Assembly (NCBI GenBank): GCA_030323885.1
Contig: CM059186.1
Coordinates: forward strand, 147,189,810 to 147,253,809
Reading direction: 5' to 3'
DNA: 64,000 bases
DNA from: Branchipolynoe longqiensis
Lineage: Eukaryota; Annelida; Polychaeta; Phyllodocida; Polynoidae
Below are positions 10,991 through 22,262 of the stretch, one piece after another; within the stretch, counting starts at the first letter, position 1, and each line of letters opens with the position of its first letter. A model generated the notes under the pieces. The model was not told where the DNA came from. It was given only the letters and a program-made list of their open reading frames with translations, and searched no databases. A program made the translations under genes and the position numbers.

Positions 10991-11164
10991 GTCTCCAGTT
11001 ATACCTCGTGCCAACGAGAACTGTACTCCGACAAATTCTCTCCAAGCACAACCTTGTTTCGTTTTTATATTTATAGAACCAAATATGTGTGGGGAGAGTA
11101 GTGCTGAGGTCAGGGTGGGGGAGGGGTTCTGAGGCTGGGAATAGCTGGCAGCTCTTGTTTAAAA

Positions 11165-11460
11165 ATGGCTGGGTGAGTGGAGAGAAGGGAGAGTAAAACT
11201 GGGGTATTTTCAATATTCTTTAGAGTAGTTCAATCAGGAAATATATTTGCGTAATGTAAAATATATGTTAGTACAATTACATTGCATAATTCAATGAGAA
11301 ACACATATAGATGAAAAACGTTTTTTTGTTGTTGAATGTAAAAAGGTTTTGGACTGTATGGGGTTTGAACCCACACCACCAGACAACTTCAGATTACAAG
11401 TTCAACACTCTAACCACTAGACCACAGAGACCACAGAGACCACACATCATTACTGGTCTC
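11165..11460 (-). mobile_element. tRNA-headed repeat, left arm of an inverted pair
   Basis: Reverse complement of 12590-12860. In the minus orientation the head reads 'gtggtctctgtgg', 'ctagtggttagagt', 'gggtttgaacccc', i.e. box A-like and box B-like blocks of a tRNA-derived SINE different from the main family. A body follows with 'cattcaacaacaaaaaaacg'. Confidence 0.7.
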
Positions 11461-11502
11461 AGTTCAGGCTATTTGTGTATAGGACGTCATATATACAAGG
11501 TG

Positions 11503-11562
11503 TGTATGTATGTATGTATGTATGTATGTATGTATGTATGTATGTATGTATGTATGTATGTA
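11503..11562. repeat. (TATG)n microsatellite
   Basis: About 15 perfect repeats of a four-base unit. Its reverse-complement type recurs at 13325-13419. Confidence 0.95.
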
Positions 11563-11833
11563 GCCAGTTATACCTCGTGGCGACCCTTTCAATGGAGGCA
11601 TTCGACTGGGCCCTTTCTATCCGCAAGATTTACGGATGGATCGGATGGAGCCACAACACACATCCGAATCATACGTATTTAACCCACTTCCGCTCCCAGT
11701 CGAATAGGAATTTGTAAGGAAATATTTTGATATTTGCATAGAGAGGCCCAGTCGAATGCCCCCAATGTTTATAAACATTGTGTATGCGTGCGCAGCTTGG
11801 CTGCAGAACGAAGGCACAGTGCCAATGAGTTAT

Positions 11834-12395
11834 TTTATTCAAAGTTCATAGAAATGCAGAACCCTAACCTTTTAAATTTAATATAATCTATTCGTTGAAT
11901 ATGTTTTCTATATGTATTCCAAGTGAGTTGCTTCTAGGTGGTGTAGTTTTAGAGATATTTCACTTTTTCTGTATGAAGATTGCTCACGACCATTGACAAT
12001 GCATTGAGTTTGCCGATACGTGGTGTGCAAAACGTCTATTTAATTCAAAATTAATAGAAATGCAGAACCCTAACCTTGTAAATTTAATATAATCTATTTG
12101 TTGAATATGTTTTCTATATGTGTTCCAAGCGGGTTGCTTCTAGGTGGTGTGGTTTCAGAGATATTTCACTTTTTCTGTATGAAGATTGCTCACGGCCATT
12201 CACGATGCATTGAGTTTGCCGGTACGCGCAGTGCAAAACGTTAGTTTTATTCAAAATTAGTAGAAATTCAGAAGCCTAACCTTATAAATTTAATATAATC
12301 TATTCATTGAATATGTTTTGGTGGTGTGGGTTGCTTCTAGGTGGCTTTTTCTGTATGAAGATTGCTCATAGCCATTGAGTTTGCAGTGTGACAGT
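11834..12395. repeat. Three tandem copies of a ~206 bp unit
   Basis: 'tagaaatgcagaaccctaac' starts near 11849 and recurs after 206 bp; a third, truncated and more diverged copy begins 206 bp later. Each unit contains 'gaatatgttttctatatg', 'gttgcttctaggtgg', 'ctttttctgtatgaag' and 'attgctca'. The array lies between the two inverted arms at 11165-11460 and 12590-12860. Confidence 0.9.
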
Positions 12396-12474
12396 GTGTT
12401 GTCCTGCAGCCAAAAGGCACGCGCACTGACCTAGATACCTATGCTGACGTCATATGAAATAGGTCTTGCAAATG

Positions 12475-12542
12475 CTCTCCAAGCACAACCTTGTTTAGTT
12501 TTTATGTTTATAGAACCAAATATGTGTGGGGAGAGTAGTGGA
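12475..12542. repeat. Direct copy of 11038-11105
   Basis: 'ctctccaagcacaaccttgt' to 'tgtgtggggagagtagtg' occurs at both positions with two or three differences. This adds a direct-repeat layer to the inverted structure around it. Confidence 0.85.
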
Positions 12543-12574
12543 CCCACTTCACCACCAGAAGTGGGTCCACTACT
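12534..12574. repeat. Perfect 17 bp hairpin
   Basis: 'agtagtggacccacttc', a 7-base spacer, then the exact reverse complement 'gaagtgggtccactact'. It lies at the junction between the 12475-12542 repeat and the right tRNA-headed arm. Confidence 0.9.
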
Positions 12575-12589
12575 AATAATAGTAATGAT

Positions 12590-12860
12590 GTGTGTGTGGT
12601 CTCTGTGGCCTAGTGGTTAGAGTGGTGGACTTGTAATCTGAAGTTGTTTGGTGGTGTGGGTTTGAACCCCATACAGTCCAAAACCTTTTTACATTCAACA
12701 ACAAAAAAACGTTTTTCAACTATACATGTTTCTCATTGAATTATGCAATTATGCTAACATATATTTTACATTAAAACAAATGTATTTCCTGTTTGAACTA
12801 CTCTAAAGAAAATTGAAAATACCTCAGTTTTACCCTCCCTTCTCCACTGGCACTGACCCA
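12590..12860 (+). mobile_element. tRNA-derived SINE-like repeat, right arm of an inverted pair
   Basis: The head 'tctgtggcctagtggttaga' (box A-like) is followed by 'gtgggtttgaacccc' (box B-like) at the spacing of a tRNA; the loop text 'cttgtaatc' could be an anticodon loop. The body continues to about 12860 and pairs with 11165-11460. It lacks the body of the main SINE family, so it is a separate family. It is not called a tRNA gene because the acceptor arm does not pair well and it exists as a repeat. Confidence 0.7.
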
Positions 12861-13324
12861 ACCATTTTCACAACAACAGCTGTCACATGACCAATCTAGG
12901 TCACTCTACACCACCAAGTGGAAAAGTTTAGTACTAAGCATGCACCACCCTGTGGCACAAATCTGAACTATTCCGAGTTTGTTTGTTTTCCTGACGAGGT
13001 ATAGCTCGCCACTTTATGTATTACATAAAGCTAATTTTGTCAAAATTAAACACCCACCTTATAACGCCTAGACCTACACCACCTATGTGCTATGTAATAT
13101 TTGAATGGCCCCTTATGTTCACACTACCATTCACACCGTGACCGGTTACTCTAACAACACAGTGATCATCATCATTCGGGAACAAACCTGTACCCACAGG
13201 TCTGGTATAGTTTTAATGAATGAGGTATACACATGTACCGTATAATCAGGGTGTCCACCTTATAGGAAGTCATGATCACATTGGATAATTACTATTTTAT
13301 AGTTAACAAGTTCAGAGCTGGTTC

Positions 13325-13419
13325 TACATACATACATACATACATACATACATACATACATACATACATACATACATACATACATACATACATACATACA
13401 TACATACATACATACATAC
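13325..13419. repeat. (CATA)n microsatellite
   Basis: About 24 repeats of the four-base unit. The Tyr/Met/Val/Cys reading frame across it is an artefact. Confidence 0.97.
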
Positions 13420-15296
13420 GTAGGTTTTGGGATTTTGTCCGCTATTATTAAAATCAATCTCTTCCAAGATGATTAATTGCATTGTTGAATGTCTTGGAAT
13501 TTTGGCAGCAGGAAGGGTTTGAAATAATTAAGTGCAAATAGAAGTCACATGGAATTTGACATGTGAAAGATGTTGGGAAGCTAGATTAGGGGAGGCATAG
13601 ATTTAAATCTTCAGAATTTTTTATCTGCCCGATCTTTTCCGGATATGGTCAAAATTTGCGACCATTTCGGCTTCTCCCGTCACTTTTGAAGTCCCCAAAA
13701 ATCATCAAATGTTTTCCTCTTTTTTTTTGTCATGCCATTCTCATCTATGAGGGGTTAAGAACCAGAATTTAGTCATCATAGACTCTGCCTAGTGCCGGTG
13801 TTTTGGTTTAAATTCTCAGTGGGTTTAGAATCTATGCTCTGGGTTCTGCGCATGCGTCAAAATCGAACGGCATTTCAGCATATTCGATTAATCAACTCGA
13901 GTGACCATAGCGACTTTTTGACGCACAAATGTGAGGTCATTGCTCCTAGCCAACCACAGCCAAGAGGTGCGTTAAACTTTTTGCACAAGGCACATGTTTT
14001 TGTCAACTCCACTCGCTGTGTTCTATTTGAATTTCTAGCAACTCGGGTGACCCGAGTTGCCCAGGTCGTGCGCATAACCCCAAGCGTAGACTCTAAACCG
14101 CAACACCGGTCACAGTGTACCATGCTATCTGTAGTGCCGATATATGTTCATCTGTTATTGTACAGTTTGTGAAGCTAATTAAGTTACATTTGATTTACCG
14201 TCTAGACCTTTGGTTGTACATATTATGTTTCATATGCATATAAATAATATATATATATATATATATATTCGGCGGACATACAAAGAAAAGCTCATTTTGA
14301 TATAGCTTGTGGACAGTGTGAATTTCAAATACAGTGTGCGAAATGCCAATCAACAACACAAAGGATTACTATTTGGTGGTAGCTTTATTAAATCTTATCG
14401 CTGTGAATATGGCCTGTGCTGCCAACACGCCGTAAAGAAACCAATAAATCAATCAATTATTAAATCTTGTTGATAGCTGGCCTAATGGTTATTTGATCGG
14501 CGGTGCAGTGTTCAAGTTCTGCTCGTAAGATCTGGCGTTCAACCCTCGCCGATGCTGTGGTGTGAATGTAGGGTGCGCGGGCAGCAAGTCGACGAGAAAA
14601 GCCTGACCTAGATAAAAGATTCACCCCCTTACTTGCAGTAGTGGTGGAAACCAACCATTAGAAAAAGTGGCGAAAATTATCTACATGCTGGGTAAATGAA
14701 ATGAGCAGATAAAATTCTTAATTTAAGAAGCAAAATATATTCTTCACATATATCTTAATATTTGCCCGCTACTTTGATTTGAAAAATATAATAAAACATG
14801 TAGTTTAATGGACTTTTAAAAGTAAAATCGACAGCATTCTATGGTCACCATCTTATCTTTTGGCATTCTCTCCCATTTCACCGATTCTGTGCCGATATAA
14901 GTGGCCATTTGATACCAGAACCAGGGATTCCACTTCCTGTTCCATACTAAAGCTATTTTCGCCCATATTCAGACTAGGTTGTCATTCACCCCTACTGCAA
15001 GTACGGGGTGAATCTGACCATTCGTGATCATGTCAAGGCGAGAAGTGGCCGCGCTTAGCCTACTGGAAGCCAGAGTGACAGGCTGGTAGCCGACAATATA
15101 TTCCTCAGTTCCGGTGGGAAGCGATAGGCTGCACCACCGTGGAATAAACTTTGCCACGCCGAGAATTACTGATGTTGTACATTCATAACATGAACAATTA
15201 TATCATTTGTGACTGAAGAACCTTGCCAACGTTCAGTAAGAGATGCTTACCAGTTCTCACAATTTGGGTTCAACTATCATATATGTTTGCCCACAT
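13420..15296. other. No gene; one SINE 3' end
   Basis: No exon was recognised. A shared 3'-end sequence lies at 14398-14462. Weak tRNA-like text ('ggcctaatggtta', 'gcgttcaaccctcg') lies near 14478-14550. A short (TA)n tract lies near 14249-14268. Confidence 0.4.
14398..14462 (+). mobile_element. SINE 3' end with (AATC)n-type tail
   Basis: 'cgctgtgaatatggcc', 'tgctgccaacacgccgtaaa', then 'aatcaatcaatt'. The same end occurs at 28499-28563. This is a second SINE-like family ending in short AATC repeats; its head was not identified. Confidence 0.6.
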
Positions 15297-15644
15297 TAAA
15301 GTCGCATAGTCCGATGAAACTGCTTCGAAACTAAAGTATTACCTAGATTTGATCCTCCCTATTATCCAACGTAAATACTGGGTCACTTATTGAACATTTC
15401 TTGTTACATAACACTTTTAGAAGACAATTTAATAGAACCTGTTACTGTTGAAGCCATATAGTGTCGGGATTTCGATGTACCCACCAAAGTTATTTTTGCA
15501 TGTTTTCACTTCAAATATATTCAAATTTAGCCATTTATACTAACTAATTCAAACTAACGTAAGATCCATTATAACAATCAAACTAATCTATTTATCTTCT
15601 TTTTTAAGGGCGAAACTAGAACTCATCGGACCATGCAACTTTAA
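15297..15644 (-). mobile_element. 'GCATAGTCCGATG' inverted-repeat element, full copy
   Basis: Termini are 'ttaaagtcgcatagtccgat' and its reverse-complement counterpart 'atcggaccatgcaactttaa', about 20 bp each. The copy is ~348 bp without a reading frame. The same element occurs, whole or in part, about nine times in the window, so it is a MITE-like family mobilised by an unseen transposase. Confidence 0.85.
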
Positions 15645-16427
15645 AACTATTTTGGTTAAACCAGTATTATTCCTTGTGTATTTTTCTTACATTATTAATT
15701 ATGAACACGTTTTGGGGAGGGCGGGGGTGGGTCTTGTTGGTGATGTGATGCATAATTTATAGTTATTACACGGTTATTATACTAGCATCACCGGCTTATG
15801 TGAGTGAAGATTAAGCACATCATAAGCTATTTTATCTCTGAAAAGTCAATTTGAGCAATCGAAATTAGTGTTCAAGATATAGTAGCAATTTGGCACCTGT
15901 GTATTAATAATGTATTCATAGTGGTCACATAGACACTTTTCCTATGGTCTTTGTCACCCCGAATGTGAATGACCGTTCATTTATAATATAAGAGATAATG
16001 GTTAAAGATTTAGTCAAAGAGTTGTTCTGCTCACATTAAAAAGTAAGAGATGAATTTTCCATATAGGAAGCTGCTATAAATTAAAAGATACCTACTTCTA
16101 ACTACTACTGCTTTGGAGTGATAGTTGTAATGGGTACTGTCGATGGACTGTCCGATATCTGAACAAATTCACTAATGGTTGCTGTATTAGGTGAGGTGGT
16201 GTGCAGCGCAGTTGACACAGGAACTTCCGGTGGGGGGAAGGTGGGGTGGGGTCACTTGGGATACAACTGCCAGAAGGCATTTCCATTAGGCACACTTAAT
16301 CCCCAATTATTTGCCTCATATTGTACACAGTGATCACCTTTTTGCTGACCGAACCAGGTAAATGACCATCATCCTATTCAACTGCGGTTAAATAAATACA
16401 TTGTTTCCTGCATTGCATTAATACAGG

Positions 16428-16866
16428 TATTTCGAGTTCTGCTTGTCCCTCAGGAATGACTGAACCTGCGACCCAGCACACCAGCTCACAGCTTCAGCTT
16501 ACATGGTGGAAGTTGTGGTTGGTGCCCCCCCCCCCACGATATCTTTCACTATAGACCCTATAAAACTTACTTTACATCTAAGACCAAATGCTTTTTGATG
16601 ATCAAACTTGGTAGAATTTTTACCAGACATTTGTTGTGAATGCATTTGCAGTATAATTAACCTAGCATTAATTAGTTATATTTTTTGTCTGTTTGTTCAT
16701 TACCTTCTACTGTTTATACTGAACATTGCAGTGAATTTACTTAGTCTTCACCCCCCCCCCCCCGGTCCCCCTCCTACCTTCTGCCATATAAGCTGAAGCT
16801 GTGACCCGGCGTGCTGGGTTGCATCTTTGGTCCTTCCTGAGCAACCAGTAGAACTCTGCAAGATTT
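16428..16866. mobile_element. Element with ~70-75 bp palindrome-bearing ends, copy 1
   Basis: The left arm 16428-16506 ('gacccagcacacc', 'cacagcttcagctta') and right arm 16785-16866 are diverged reverse complements of each other. The same arms occur at 36721-37181. The arm itself contains an imperfect palindrome (GACCCAGC/GCTGGGTC). Between the arms there is no coding sequence. Confidence 0.75.
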
Positions 16867-18402
16867 CTGCAAACTCAGTGCCCCACCCCCAACCCCCACC
16901 CCTCAATCCACCAGCCCTCCACCTTTGGGTTGTTGGGATGGTGGCAGTGGGTACTACACTACCTACCGTAACCATACTAGAGATTGTCCATTGCCACACA
17001 GGCGAGTATCCTAGTTAAATCAAAGCGTCCAGAGATTAGAAACAACCGTTCAATAAGGCCTTATGTTTAGTGAGGTATGTATGTGAATTATACATCAATA
17101 CTTAAAAGTAATATTGTATTTCTGGTATAAAAATTTGGCGTACATGAAATTTGCAATGCGCAAGTTATTTCTCACTATTCATATATTTTGTAATCGCTGG
17201 CTGATTTTCTGGTAATATAGAGAACATTAGGACACCATAATGAGTTTTATTCCTTAGGTTCCTAGACATTGATTGCTATTGTTTGCATGTGAAAACACAG
17301 CATGCAACTGTTGCTGGTTTATCTAAATTTATATAAAGTGTCCATAAATAAAAGTTTGAATTGATTACAATATGTTTGTCTTTTGTCTGAACAAATTAGA
17401 TACGGTAAGACTAAGAGTAGGTACCAGCACCGCCATGAAAAGGTCCAGGAATGGTGCTTTTTTCATCAATATTCACATGCTTGTAACTATTTCTGTATTT
17501 ATTTGATATTGATGAAATTTCATAGCCTAGAAGATCAACATATGTCCTATCCGATTTTGGATTGAATATATGAGTTTCTATTTAAGTAAAGTCCGTTAGT
17601 ATGAGGAGTGTATTTAGTGAATATTCCTTCATTACTGGTGTCAATGAAAACGACTCTGAAAACAGGGTATTTTTAATGGGCTTGCACCACATTGTAGAAA
17701 GTTGTGGATGGTACCAAAAGAAGCGCAAGGACCTCAGCTTTCTATTCGTATATAGTTTGCCATAGGTCAAAAAAGGTCAAATTCTGCGATTTAAATTATT
17801 TCGAAAGTTTAAAACCCATTTACTGAATTAAAAAATATGTAAAACCAAATAAGGTTTTGTATGGATAGATAGACAATTCGATTCCCTTTCTAATGGTACC
17901 AATCTTACTATAGTGCAAGGAGCTGCAGACAGAATATTGACACCAACTTGTTTGGACCTTTGCTGACCACACTAGTTTCACAATGGTAACACCCATGTAG
18001 AAACATGCATATGACATTGATGTCTATTGAGATATATAATCTAATATTGGGCCAAATTTGGGGAGGATCCAACCATTACTCTAGGCATGATGAATATTTA
18101 AAGATTTACTTAAATCAATATTTTTGGTTTCAGACACTTTTAATTAGTATTTGCAATCAAACTGCAGCTTTTGATATTTTTCGCAATATTATTGTTATAG
18201 CCAATATGCATTAGTTCCTACTATGTGTATAACATTTGAATAAGATGCACCTATTGGAAGAGCCACAGTGAGTGGTCAAAGCTTTTCTTTTGTATGTGCA
18301 ATCAAAATGCACTTTCTGTATTTCTAGACAATATTAATACACTAATGTGTACTACCTCCAGATAATCTGCACTGTCAATTTATAGGAAGTTTAACCAATT
18401 GG
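16867..18402. other. No gene recognised
   Basis: AT-rich sequence. Poly-C runs occur just before this stretch (16752-16763 and 16525-16535). No exon, SINE or known transposon was seen. Confidence 0.5.
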
Positions 18403-18478
18403 TTAAAGTTGCATAGTTCGATGGTTTTGAGTTTTGGTCACTTTTCTGAGGTAAATATATTAAATTGATTGTTATAAT

Positions 18479-18620
18479 TCAAGACACGACACAAACAGTA
18501 TATAATGGGTTTTTAATAGGTTTTGTTTCATGGTACAGAGATCAATTGTTCAAATGTTTCAAGTAGAGTTTAGATTATTCAAGGGGAGGCTGGACCACGC
18601 GATCAACCCTATTGTCTGAT
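18479..18620 (-). repeat. Split direct repeat A, outer copy
   Basis: 'tcaagacacgacacaaacag' through 'ggttttgtt' and 'aaggggaggc' to 'gcgatcaacc' matches 18927-19060 at about 90%. The outer copy has a few extra bases near 18590. It forms the 3' end of the element in coding orientation. Confidence 0.9.
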
Positions 18621-18650
18621 AGATGGGTGGGTGGGATGGCTAGAAAATCG

Positions 18651-18926
18651 TACAGAGTCTAGAGCCACGCGGCAGGTTCGGGCACACTGGTTGGTGTGAG
18701 CTGCTCAGGCTCTCGCCAGCCAGGCGCGCGGAGGCCGCTATGGGGAGGTTCAGTGCTGGAGATCAAGTGTAGGTGGCGGCAGGGTCGCCCATAGGAGAGA
18801 GTGCTGGGGGAGGTGTGGGAAGTGGAAACCAGGTGGCGGCAGTGTTGCCCATAGCCGGCAGTGCTGGAGGGAGGAGTTTGATCCCGTGCCCAGTATTACC
18901 CATGTTGCCGCCGCAACATGCACAAT
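18651..18926 (-). repeat. Split direct repeat B, internal copy
   Basis: Matches 23768-24043 over about 275 bp with roughly 94% identity by eye: 'gagccacgcggcaggttcgg', 'gctgctcaggctctcgcc', two 'aggtggcggcag' blocks and the end 'catgcacaat'. It abuts repeat A at 18927, giving the internal B/A junction 'cacaat/tcaag' expected from circle-mediated replication. Confidence 0.92.
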
Positions 18927-19060
18927 TCAAGACACAAGACACAAACAGTATATAATGGGTTTTTAATAGGTTTTGTTCCATGGTACAGAGGTCAATTGTT
19001 CAAATGTTCAAGTAGAGTTTAGATTGTTCAAGGGGAGGCGCGATCAACCAATAGAGGAAG
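18927..19060 (-). repeat. Split direct repeat A, internal copy
   Basis: Second copy of repeat A directly after the recombinase stop (19044) in coding orientation, slightly overlapping the end of the recombinase frame. Confidence 0.88.
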
Positions 19061-20046
19061 AGAGTGCGGTGGGACAGGCTCGTATGACGTCTCGTGGTAT
19101 GTAGAGGTGGACTGCTGATGATGTCCAGGTCCCTAGTGTCTGGATGTCGTCCAGGGTGGCGCCGCTTGCGGCACATGCTTGGGCCCCCCCCCCCCCTGTC
19201 GTAGGCTGTGTAGTGTTACCGATCGGGGAGAGGGGTGGCCTGTTGCAGCGAGCGCTAGGCGTTGTGTGGCCAGTAGCGCAGAAGGGCGAAGGGGCAGGCC
19301 CGACGCGGTGATGAAAGCTGGGCCCTGCAACGGCGGAGCGGTACGAGTCGCGTACCGCGACCAGGCGGCCACTGGGCAGTAAGGTGAGCCGCGTATCGCC
19401 GGCACTGCGATGTCGAGGTGTTGGCCTTGCCGCCAGCGAGTCTTGGTTGATCTAACACGGACATTAAGGCCCGAGCTCGTGATGAGTATGTCTCGGGCCC
19501 GGAGCGCGTGGCCTCGGGTCGTGGGGTCGGTGGACTTGAGAAGGTTAGATTGGCAGAGGATGGTGAAATACGCCAGCAGGGTGGCCGCCGCGAGGACGGG
19601 GCCATTGGGTCCTGCGCTGCCGAAGAACACCACGGCAGCCTTGATGTGGTCCGGGGTGAGGGGTGGCGCCCGCCTGGTGGTGTGGGTGGAGGCTCGCTGG
19701 ATGCCTCGCTTAAGTAGGGCTACTTGGTAAGTGTCAAAGGGGGGCCATGCTGGCTCCCACGGCTCTCGCCCAGGTTTGGGCGCCGCTGAAGTAGTTGAGG
19801 GCGGCGCCCGGGGAACTGAGGCCGTCTGCGAGGTGAAGTAGGTATGATAGGACTAGGTATGTGGTAGGGGCGGCCGGGTCTGCTCCATGCTGGTGCATGT
19901 ACCGCAGGTACATGGAGACTTGCCTCTGCTTGTTGCGCCATGTCCCGGGCGCCAGTCCCACAGCTATCATGTTGGTGAGTCGGTCGTGGTGGTGTGCCGA
20001 GAAACCTGGGGACGAAGCAAAAGGAAGTTGGGTACCCAGGTTATAG
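19044..20046 (-). pseudogene. Ngaro-type tyrosine recombinase with two homopolymer frame breaks
   Basis: It follows pol on the - strand. The first part reads APGTWRNKQRQVSMYLRYM and LSYLLHLADGLSSPGAALNY, the N-terminal DNA-binding helices; an in-frame ATG lies at 19970. A six-base G/C run at 19739-19744 breaks the frame. The middle part contains LLAYFTILCQSNLL, the DIL...TKT region, and then HSLRQGG, the catalytic His (19210-19208) and Arg (19201-19199). A 13-base C run at 19184-19196 breaks the frame again. The last part has IQTLGTWTSSAVHLY with the catalytic Tyr codon at 19103-19101 and a stop at 19046-19044. All late catalytic residues are present and only the two homopolymers interrupt the gene. 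These may be sequencing or assembly slips rather than decay. Confidence 0.85.
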
Positions 20047-22203
20047 CCGGGGGGTGAGGACGTTGACCAGGTCGACGTGGATCCGTACCAACCCGCGCTG
20101 TGCCACGATGATGTCAGCCGTGCGCCGGGCCCAGGGATCGTCATGCCGCCTGCTGAGTGCGTCGGCCAGGACGAGCTCCTTGCCTGGTTTATGATGTATG
20201 TGTATGTCCGTGCTGAGGGTGGCGGAAAGAAGCCAGATCTCCCTCGCGCATGCCGCAAGGATGGGGTCGCGCCCGGATCCCGTGGACAGCACCTGCGGGG
20301 AGGCGGGGTTGTCGGTGTTGATGTGGATGGCATGTACGTGTGGGCGGGCAGGGAGGAGGGTCCTGATGGCCGCCACCAGGTTGAGCGCCTCCAGTTGCGC
20401 TATGGTGTGGTCCCTCTCCCGGACCCGGTTGGCGTTCCTGAGTGCCTCGAGTATCCGCGACATGAATCTCCGGGCTGGCCGGATGCACTTCGCCACGTGC
20501 TGTAGTCTCCCGACCAGTCTCTGGAGGTCCTGCCGGGACACCTTCCTCCCGGTCGAGCAGAGCCCGCACTCTGTGAGGACGTCGGCGAGCCTGTAGCGGG
20601 GAATGTCGAGGCGAATCTTCACCGTTGATATCTCGAAGCCCAGCCACTGCAGGTTTTGGGTGGGAGGGGTGCACTTGGCGGTCGCCAATTCGAGTCCGAG
20701 GTCCTGCCCGAGGCGCAGGAAATCGTTGTATGCCCCTGTGGCTTCCTGGTGTGTGCGCGCCGCACCGACGAAGTCGTCCAAGTAGCATAGGGCGAAGTGC
20801 CCCTTCTTCCGCATGAGGTGGACGACCGCCTTGGTGGTGCGATCGCACGCCAGGGAGGAGGTTCTACAGCCGAAGGGCGGGGCCGCGTCGATGTAGTATC
20901 GGCCTTGGTAGGTAATTCCGAATAGTGGGGTCGAGAGGGGGCAGGCCCTCAGCTGCCGGTAGGCCCTTGTGAGGTCCGCGCCCCATACGTAGCAACCGGC
21001 ACCGAGGCGAGTGACCTCATCGGCCAGGTCGAGCATGCCGGGCAGGGTGTAGGTGGAAGGGGCGCCCTGGTACTGTGCGCGGCGGATGCCGGCGTTGACG
21101 CTGGCCTTGCCCGGGTATGACAGATCGACGCTGACGCGGCGGTCGGCTGAGACCCTCTTCGGCCGCGTCATCATCGGACTTATCTGGGTCCAGGGCTTGA
21201 AAGGGGGCCGCTCGAAGGGGCCGAGGAGCGCCCCGAGCTCGACCTCCTTGTACACGTAGTTGGCAATGTGTATGTCGTGTGCCGGGTCCTCGGTGTGGTT
21301 GGCGGTGGCGGGGACCGGGGGTCTGGCGCTGGTGTAGTCCGCCGGCCACCCGAATTCGAGGAACTCCACGACCTGGTTATCGTGGTAGTCTCGTAGCATG
21401 TGCCGCCAGGCCGGGATGTTGAGGCCTGAGGGGACGGGCACTCGGGCCCCCATGTGGTTGGGGAGAGCGTAGCGTCGCACCCGGTCGTATAGTGCCTTGT
21501 AGTGCATGTTGTTGTGCCATAGCTGGGCTATGGTCGTGGGCCATAGAGCGTGTAGTATGGGCCTGTACTGTGTCGGAGTGAGTGGAGGGTTGTATGGCGG
21601 GGCGGCGGCCGCGCCGTGGTCGTCGAGTATGGTGTCGATATCGTCCGGCTGGGTGTGGCGTAGGAGAACGTCTGCCTGTGCGGCATGTGGGCCGCAGGCA
21701 TCATCATAAGTCTCCTCCGTGGGCGGCAGGGGCGCCAGCTGTGTTCCGGTGGGTGCGGCCGGGTGTTGATGGTTTGTAGTCAGTGGACGGTCCGTGTCGG
21801 TGGGGGGCGCGTGCTCGCCGGTGTGTCTGGGGGCGGGGCGGGCGGCGTGCCGTGCCTCGGTCCCCATGCCGCAGGGGGGCGTGGCCCTGTTGATGTTGTT
21901 GTTATGATTCGGGGAGGTGTCATGGCCGGCGCCGGCGCCAGTGCCGCCATCTATCGGCTGCGCCGGGCACCAGCCCAGCCGGGAAGCCATCTCACCCTCC
22001 GCAGCGGTGGCGACACCTTGTGTGTTGTGCGGGCGCCTTCGCGGCGAGCTGGCTTCCCCGGCCCGGTCACGTTCAACAACAACAATGGCTGCCTCGGGGT
22101 CATGGGACGGGGCGTGGTCGGTTGCTGTTGGCGGGGCGCCGGCGGGGGTGGGCCGGGCGCGTGGTCCGGGGTCGGTGGCGCCCGTCCCTCCTCCAGTGGG
22201 CAC
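20041..22203 (-). CDS. Ngaro-type pol: reverse transcriptase and RNase H
   Basis: One open frame of up to 720 codons. The upstream codon at 22203 is GTG; the first in-frame ATG is at 21990. Residues 1 to ~250 are low-complexity Pro/Ala/Thr-rich linker. The reverse transcriptase follows, with RVSVDLSYPG, motif A GADLTRAYRQL, motif B PFGCRTSS, the catalytic YLDD (20784-20773) and LQWLGFEI. The RNase H part keeps LEALNLVAAIRTL, HINTDNPAS (an active-site Asp), ACAREIWLLSA and the ADALSRR end. The block that normally links thumb and RNase H and carries the first catalytic Asp (a DA...G.GG pattern) is missing between RRFMSRILEAL and IAQLEALNL, near 20400-20440. This looks like an in-frame deletion. 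Opposite-strand frames of 100-200 codons across this segment are shadows caused by high GC content. Confidence 0.92.
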   Translation of the reverse strand: MPTGGGTGATDPGPRARPTPAGAPPTATDHAPSHDPEAAIVVVERDRAGEASSPRRRPHNTQGVATAAEGEMASRLGWCPAQPIDGGTGAGAGHDTSPNHNNNINRATPPCGMGTEARHAARPAPRHTGEHAPPTDTDRPLTTNHQHPAAPTGTQLAPLPPTEETYDDACGPHAAQADVLLRHTQPDDIDTILDDHGAAAAPPYNPPLTPTQYRPILHALWPTTIAQLWHNNMHYKALYDRVRRYALPNHMGARVPVPSGLNIPAWRHMLRDYHDNQVVEFLEFGWPADYTSARPPVPATANHTEDPAHDIHIANYVYKEVELGALLGPFERPPFKPWTQISPMMTRPKRVSADRRVSVDLSYPGKASVNAGIRRAQYQGAPSTYTLPGMLDLADEVTRLGAGCYVWGADLTRAYRQLRACPLSTPLFGITYQGRYYIDAAPPFGCRTSSLACDRTTKAVVHLMRKKGHFALCYLDDFVGAARTHQEATGAYNDFLRLGQDLGLELATAKCTPPTQNLQWLGFEISTVKIRLDIPRYRLADVLTECGLCSTGRKVSRQDLQRLVGRLQHVAKCIRPARRFMSRILEALRNANRVRERDHTIAQLEALNLVAAIRTLLPARPHVHAIHINTDNPASPQVLSTGSGRDPILAACAREIWLLSATLSTDIHIHHKPGKELVLADALSRRHDDPWARRTADIIVAQRGLVRIHVDLVNVLTPRL

Positions 22204-22262
22204 GCCGTCAACTGTGGGTGCGGTATCCGTTCCTTCGTCAGTATGACCGTCGGTGCGGCCGC

